The translations under genes and the position numbers were made by a program. A stretch of 7,209 bases of DNA from the NCBI GenBank assembly GCA_964540795.1, contig CAZINX010000037.1, positions 1 through 7,209 on the forward strand, read 5' to 3'. This DNA is from Dichotomicrobium sp964540795 (lineage in GTDB: Bacteria > Pseudomonadota > Alphaproteobacteria > Rhizobiales > Rhodomicrobiaceae). Shown here piece after piece: positions 4,931 to 7,209 of the stretch (positions within the stretch are counted from its first letter, which is position 1; each line of letters opens with the position of its first letter). Under the pieces are notes generated by a model that made no database searches, was not told the DNA's origin, and saw nothing but the letters and a program-made list of their open reading frames with translations.

Positions 4931-5494
4931 ATGTCGCGCTTTTCCGGCGTGTGCAGGGTCGCGCCCGCGTTTGCGGGCATCATCGCGGCGCTGGTCAGCT
5001 ATCATTATTTCGAGCCGGTCCATCAAAATCTGTCGGTCGCGCAGGTGCGCAGCGCGCCGGCATGGGACACCGAAGTGATTCCGGCCGGGCCGCCGCTGCA
5101 CACGGCCTCCGTGGAGCGGCCGGATCGCAAGGTCACGCTTGAGGCGAACGCGCTGGGGCATTTCAGCGTCACGGCGGACATCAACGGGATGCCGGTGGAG
5201 ATGATGGCGGACACAGGCGCGACCTATGTGGCTCTGACCTACAAGACCGCGCTCAGCCTGGGGCTGCAGCCCTCGGAACTGCCCTTCACCAAGCAGACCG
5301 ATACGGCCAATGGCGTCACGGCGGTCGCGCCCATCATGCTCGACGAGGTGCGGATCGGCGATATCGTCGTGCGGCGCGTAGAGGCGGTGGTGACCGCGCC
5401 GGGGCGGCTCCGGCAGAATCTCCTTGGCATGAGTTTCATCAATCGGCTAAGCCGATTCGAAATGAGCGGGCGGCGGCTGACGCTGTCGCAGTGA
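4931..5494 (+). CDS. Retropepsin-like aspartic protease, TIGR02281 type, single N-terminal anchor
   Basis: A 187-residue paralogue of the upstream gene. One hydrophobic segment (about 11-27) is followed by a linker rich in Pro and Ala and then the protease domain. The catalytic motif is DTGAT at 94-98, and NLLGMSFINRLSRFEMSG near the end matches LLGMSFLSRLRSYEFSG of its neighbour. The shared order (DTGA, then VRRxVEA, then LLGMSF) shows the two arose from one ancestor, while the membrane parts are unrelated. Like other single-lobe retropepsins it should act as a dimer; a homodimer or a heterodimer with its neighbour are both possible (inference). The site faces the periplasm if the N-terminus is cytosolic. 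GGGAG at 4915-4919 lies 11 bases before the ATG, a slightly long spacing. It is probably cotranscribed with the first protease. Confidence 0.88.
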   Translation: MSRFSGVCRVAPAFAGIIAALVSYHYFEPVHQNLSVAQVRSAPAWDTEVIPAGPPLHTASVERPDRKVTLEANALGHFSVTADINGMPVEMMADTGATYVALTYKTALSLGLQPSELPFTKQTDTANGVTAVAPIMLDEVRIGDIVVRRVEAVVTAPGRLRQNLLGMSFINRLSRFEMSGRRLTLSQ

Positions 5495-5501
5495 GCGCGC
5501 C

Positions 5502-5517
5502 TGAATCTTGAGATTCA
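5502..5517. other. Short palindrome after the second protease
   Basis: TGAATC, TTGA, GATTCA form a perfect 6-bp stem (7 bp with a 2-nt loop) seven bases after the protease stop codon. No T-run follows, so it is at best a weak or Rho-assisted end of the protease operon. Confidence 0.35.
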
Positions 5518-5538
5518 AGCTGCCGCGCCTGCCCAAGG

Positions 5539-5661
5539 GTCATCCCGGGTGCTGCGCAGCATGCAGTGGTGCGCTGCTAACCCGGGATCGGGCTCCCACC
5601 TGCCGAGGGCGATCCCGTGTCTGCGCCACGTCATTGCATGCCGCGTCGCGCACGGGATGAC
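5539..5661 (+). repeat. F2 double-hairpin element, solitary copy upstream of the mutase
   Basis: Hairpin A at 5539-5590 has outer stem ATCCCGGGT/ACCCGGGAT, a paired change from the array's ATCCCGGAT/ATCCGGGAT. A 20-nt spacer unlike those of the array follows, then hairpin B at 5611-5661 with apex CAT-tgc-ATG. Orientation is A then B on the plus strand, as in the array. It ends 52 bp before the mutase ATG, so it is probably within or next to that gene's promoter or leader. It fills most of the 219-bp gap between the protease and mutase genes. Confidence 0.87.
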
Positions 5662-5713
5662 AGCCAGGGTTGCGATGAGTTTCTGACGTGCCCCTGCAAA
5701 AAATGGAAATGCC

Positions 5714-7209
5714 ATGACGACGAAGCCGCGCACGGACCTGACGCCGAACACCGCCGACTTCGAGCAGTTCCCTTACGTCAAACCCTCCGGGTTTCGCGAA
5801 TACGACGCGCGCTGGCGCTATCCCGACGATATCAACCTGCCGGGCTTCCAGGTGATCGGCGCGGGGCTGGCCAGCGTGATGCGCGCGCATGGCGTGCCGG
5901 CGCGAATCGTCGTGGGGCACGACTACCGCTCCTATTCCTGCGCGGTGAAGCAAGCGCTGGTCGCCGGGCTGCTGGCGGGCGGCGCGGAAGTGCACGACAT
6001 CGGCCTGTCGCTGTCGCCGATGGCCTATTTCGCGCAGTTCGCGCTGGGGGTCGAGGGCGTGGCGATGGTCACGGCCAGCCACAACCCGAATGGCTGGACC
6101 GGCATCAAGATGGGGATGCAGCGGCCGCTGACCTTCGGGCCGGAGGAGATGGACACGCTCCGGCAGATGGTTCTGCAGGGCGAATACGACCTGCCGGGCG
6201 GCGGGCGCTATATTCGCGTGCCGGACATGGCGGAGCGGTATATCGCCGATCTGGCCGACCGGCCGAAGCTCACTCGGCGGCCCAAGGTCGTCGTCGCTTG
6301 CGGCAACGGCACGGCGGGGCATTTCGCGCCGCGCGTGCTGGAGGCGGTGGGTTGTGAGGTCGTGCCGCTCGACTGCGCGCTGGATTACACCTTCCCGCGC
6401 TACAACCCGAACCCGGAAGACATGGCGATGCTCCACGCCATGCGCGACGCCGTGCTGGAGCATGGGGCGGATGTGGCGCTGGGCTTCGACGGCGACGGCG
6501 ACCGCTGCGGCTTCGTCGACAACGAGGGCAAGGAGATTTTCGCCGACCGCATGGGCCTCATGCTCGCGCGGGACATCTCCCATCAGCACAAGGGCGCGAA
6601 ATTCGTCGCGGACGTGAAATCGACTGGACTATTCCTGACCGACCCGGTCCTCAAGGAGAACGGCGCGACCACCGACTACTGGAAGACCGGCCACTCCTAC
6701 ATCAAGCGCTACAGCCACGAGGTCGGCGCGCTGGTCGGCTTCGAGAAATCCGGGCACTTCTTCTTCAACCCGCCGCTGGGGCGGGGCTATGACGACGGGC
6801 TGATCGCCGGGCTGGAGGTGTGCGAGATGCTCGACCGCAACCCGGACAAGAGCCTCGCCGACCTGTTGCGTGACCTGCCGCCCGCGTGGCAATCGCCGAC
6901 AATGTCGCCGCACTGCCCCGACGACAAGAAATACGGCGTGATCGAGCGCGTGACGGCGCATTTCCAGCAGATGACCGAGAGCGGCGCGGAGCTGGCCGGC
7001 CAGCCGATTCGCGATCTCATCACGGTCAACGGCGTGCGGATCGTGCTGGCAGACGGGACATGGGGGCTGGTGCGCGCCTCATCGAACGAGCCGAAGCTGG
7101 TCGTGGTGGTCGAAAGCCCGACGAGCGAGGCGAACATGCGCGCCATCTTCGAGGCGATTGACGCGCACCTGAAGGGCTACGAGGACGTCGGCGAATACAA
7201 CCAGCGCAT
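5714..7209 (+). CDS. Phosphomannomutase/phosphoglucomutase (alpha-D-phosphohexomutase), 3' end just beyond window
   Basis: Interconverts hexose 6-phosphate and 1-phosphate (mannose and/or glucose) through a phosphoserine and a hexose 1,6-bisphosphate intermediate, feeding GDP-mannose or UDP-glucose for surface polysaccharides; cytoplasmic. All four family signatures are intact: TASHNP at 120-125 with catalytic Ser122; the Mg2+ loop DGDGDR at 259-264; sugar-binding EKSGH at 344-348, with GHSYIKR at 326-332; and the phosphate-binding loop RASSNEP at 454-460. The N-terminus reads GFREYDARWRYP. The 498 residues end at DVGEYNQR, close to where I recall rhizobial homologues of about 500 residues ending, so only a few codons should be missing. 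ATG 5714 has GGAA five bases upstream. It belongs to the COG1109 group; exact substrate preference, and so a symbol such as manB, algC or noeK, cannot be decided from sequence. Confidence 0.94.
   Translation, partial: MTTKPRTDLTPNTADFEQFPYVKPSGFREYDARWRYPDDINLPGFQVIGAGLASVMRAHGVPARIVVGHDYRSYSCAVKQALVAGLLAGGAEVHDIGLSLSPMAYFAQFALGVEGVAMVTASHNPNGWTGIKMGMQRPLTFGPEEMDTLRQMVLQGEYDLPGGGRYIRVPDMAERYIADLADRPKLTRRPKVVVACGNGTAGHFAPRVLEAVGCEVVPLDCALDYTFPRYNPNPEDMAMLHAMRDAVLEHGADVALGFDGDGDRCGFVDNEGKEIFADRMGLMLARDISHQHKGAKFVADVKSTGLFLTDPVLKENGATTDYWKTGHSYIKRYSHEVGALVGFEKSGHFFFNPPLGRGYDDGLIAGLEVCEMLDRNPDKSLADLLRDLPPAWQSPTMSPHCPDDKKYGVIERVTAHFQQMTESGAELAGQPIRDLITVNGVRIVLADGTWGLVRASSNEPKLVVVVESPTSEANMRAIFEAIDAHLKGYEDVGEYNQR

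Noticed and set aside
5540..6589. Minus-strand open frame of 349 codons
   Set aside because: Antisense to the phosphohexomutase, which has all four family signature motifs on the plus strand; it also reads through the F2 repeat.

Overview
The window looks like chromosomal DNA of a GC-rich alphaproteobacterium, probably Hyphomicrobiales or a close relative. The evidence is the porin type (signal peptide, then a Leu/Glu heptad segment and a highly acidic barrel), the long-form phosphohexomutase resembling rhizobial proteins, the tandem membrane-anchored retropepsin-like proteases, and abundant GTCAT...ATGAC palindromic repeats. No phage, plasmid, tRNA, rRNA or transposase gene is visible. Two runs of exactly 100 N mark scaffold gaps, so this is a draft assembly.

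Layout. 1-1085 (minus): 5' part of uvrC, whose N-terminal linker contains an in-frame 37-codon copy of a palindromic repeat. 1086-2121: about 1 kb with no gene, filled by at least three repeat families: two copies of an F1 element, one F3 element, and a tandem array of the same F2 double-hairpin that sits in uvrC, interrupted by gap 1. 2122-3439 (minus): an outer-membrane porin followed by a perfect intrinsic terminator. 3440-4175: porin leader, one or two F1 copies around gap 2, and the leader of the next gene. 4176-5494 (plus): two adjacent paralogous retropepsin-like proteases (DTGAS and DTGAT) with different membrane anchors. 5495-5713: a spacer holding another full F2 element. 5714-7209 (plus): a nearly complete phosphomannomutase/phosphoglucomutase running off the right edge.

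The genes do not form one pathway: DNA repair, outer-membrane permeability, membrane proteolysis and sugar-phosphate metabolism sit side by side. What links the window is the repeat population. The F2 element occurs in tandem between genes, alone just upstream of the mutase, and inside the uvrC reading frame. Base changes between copies tend to preserve pairing in the hairpins. Both assembly gaps fall inside repeats and have identical sequence on their two sides (55 and 38 bp), so they may be unmerged contig ends rather than missing DNA.
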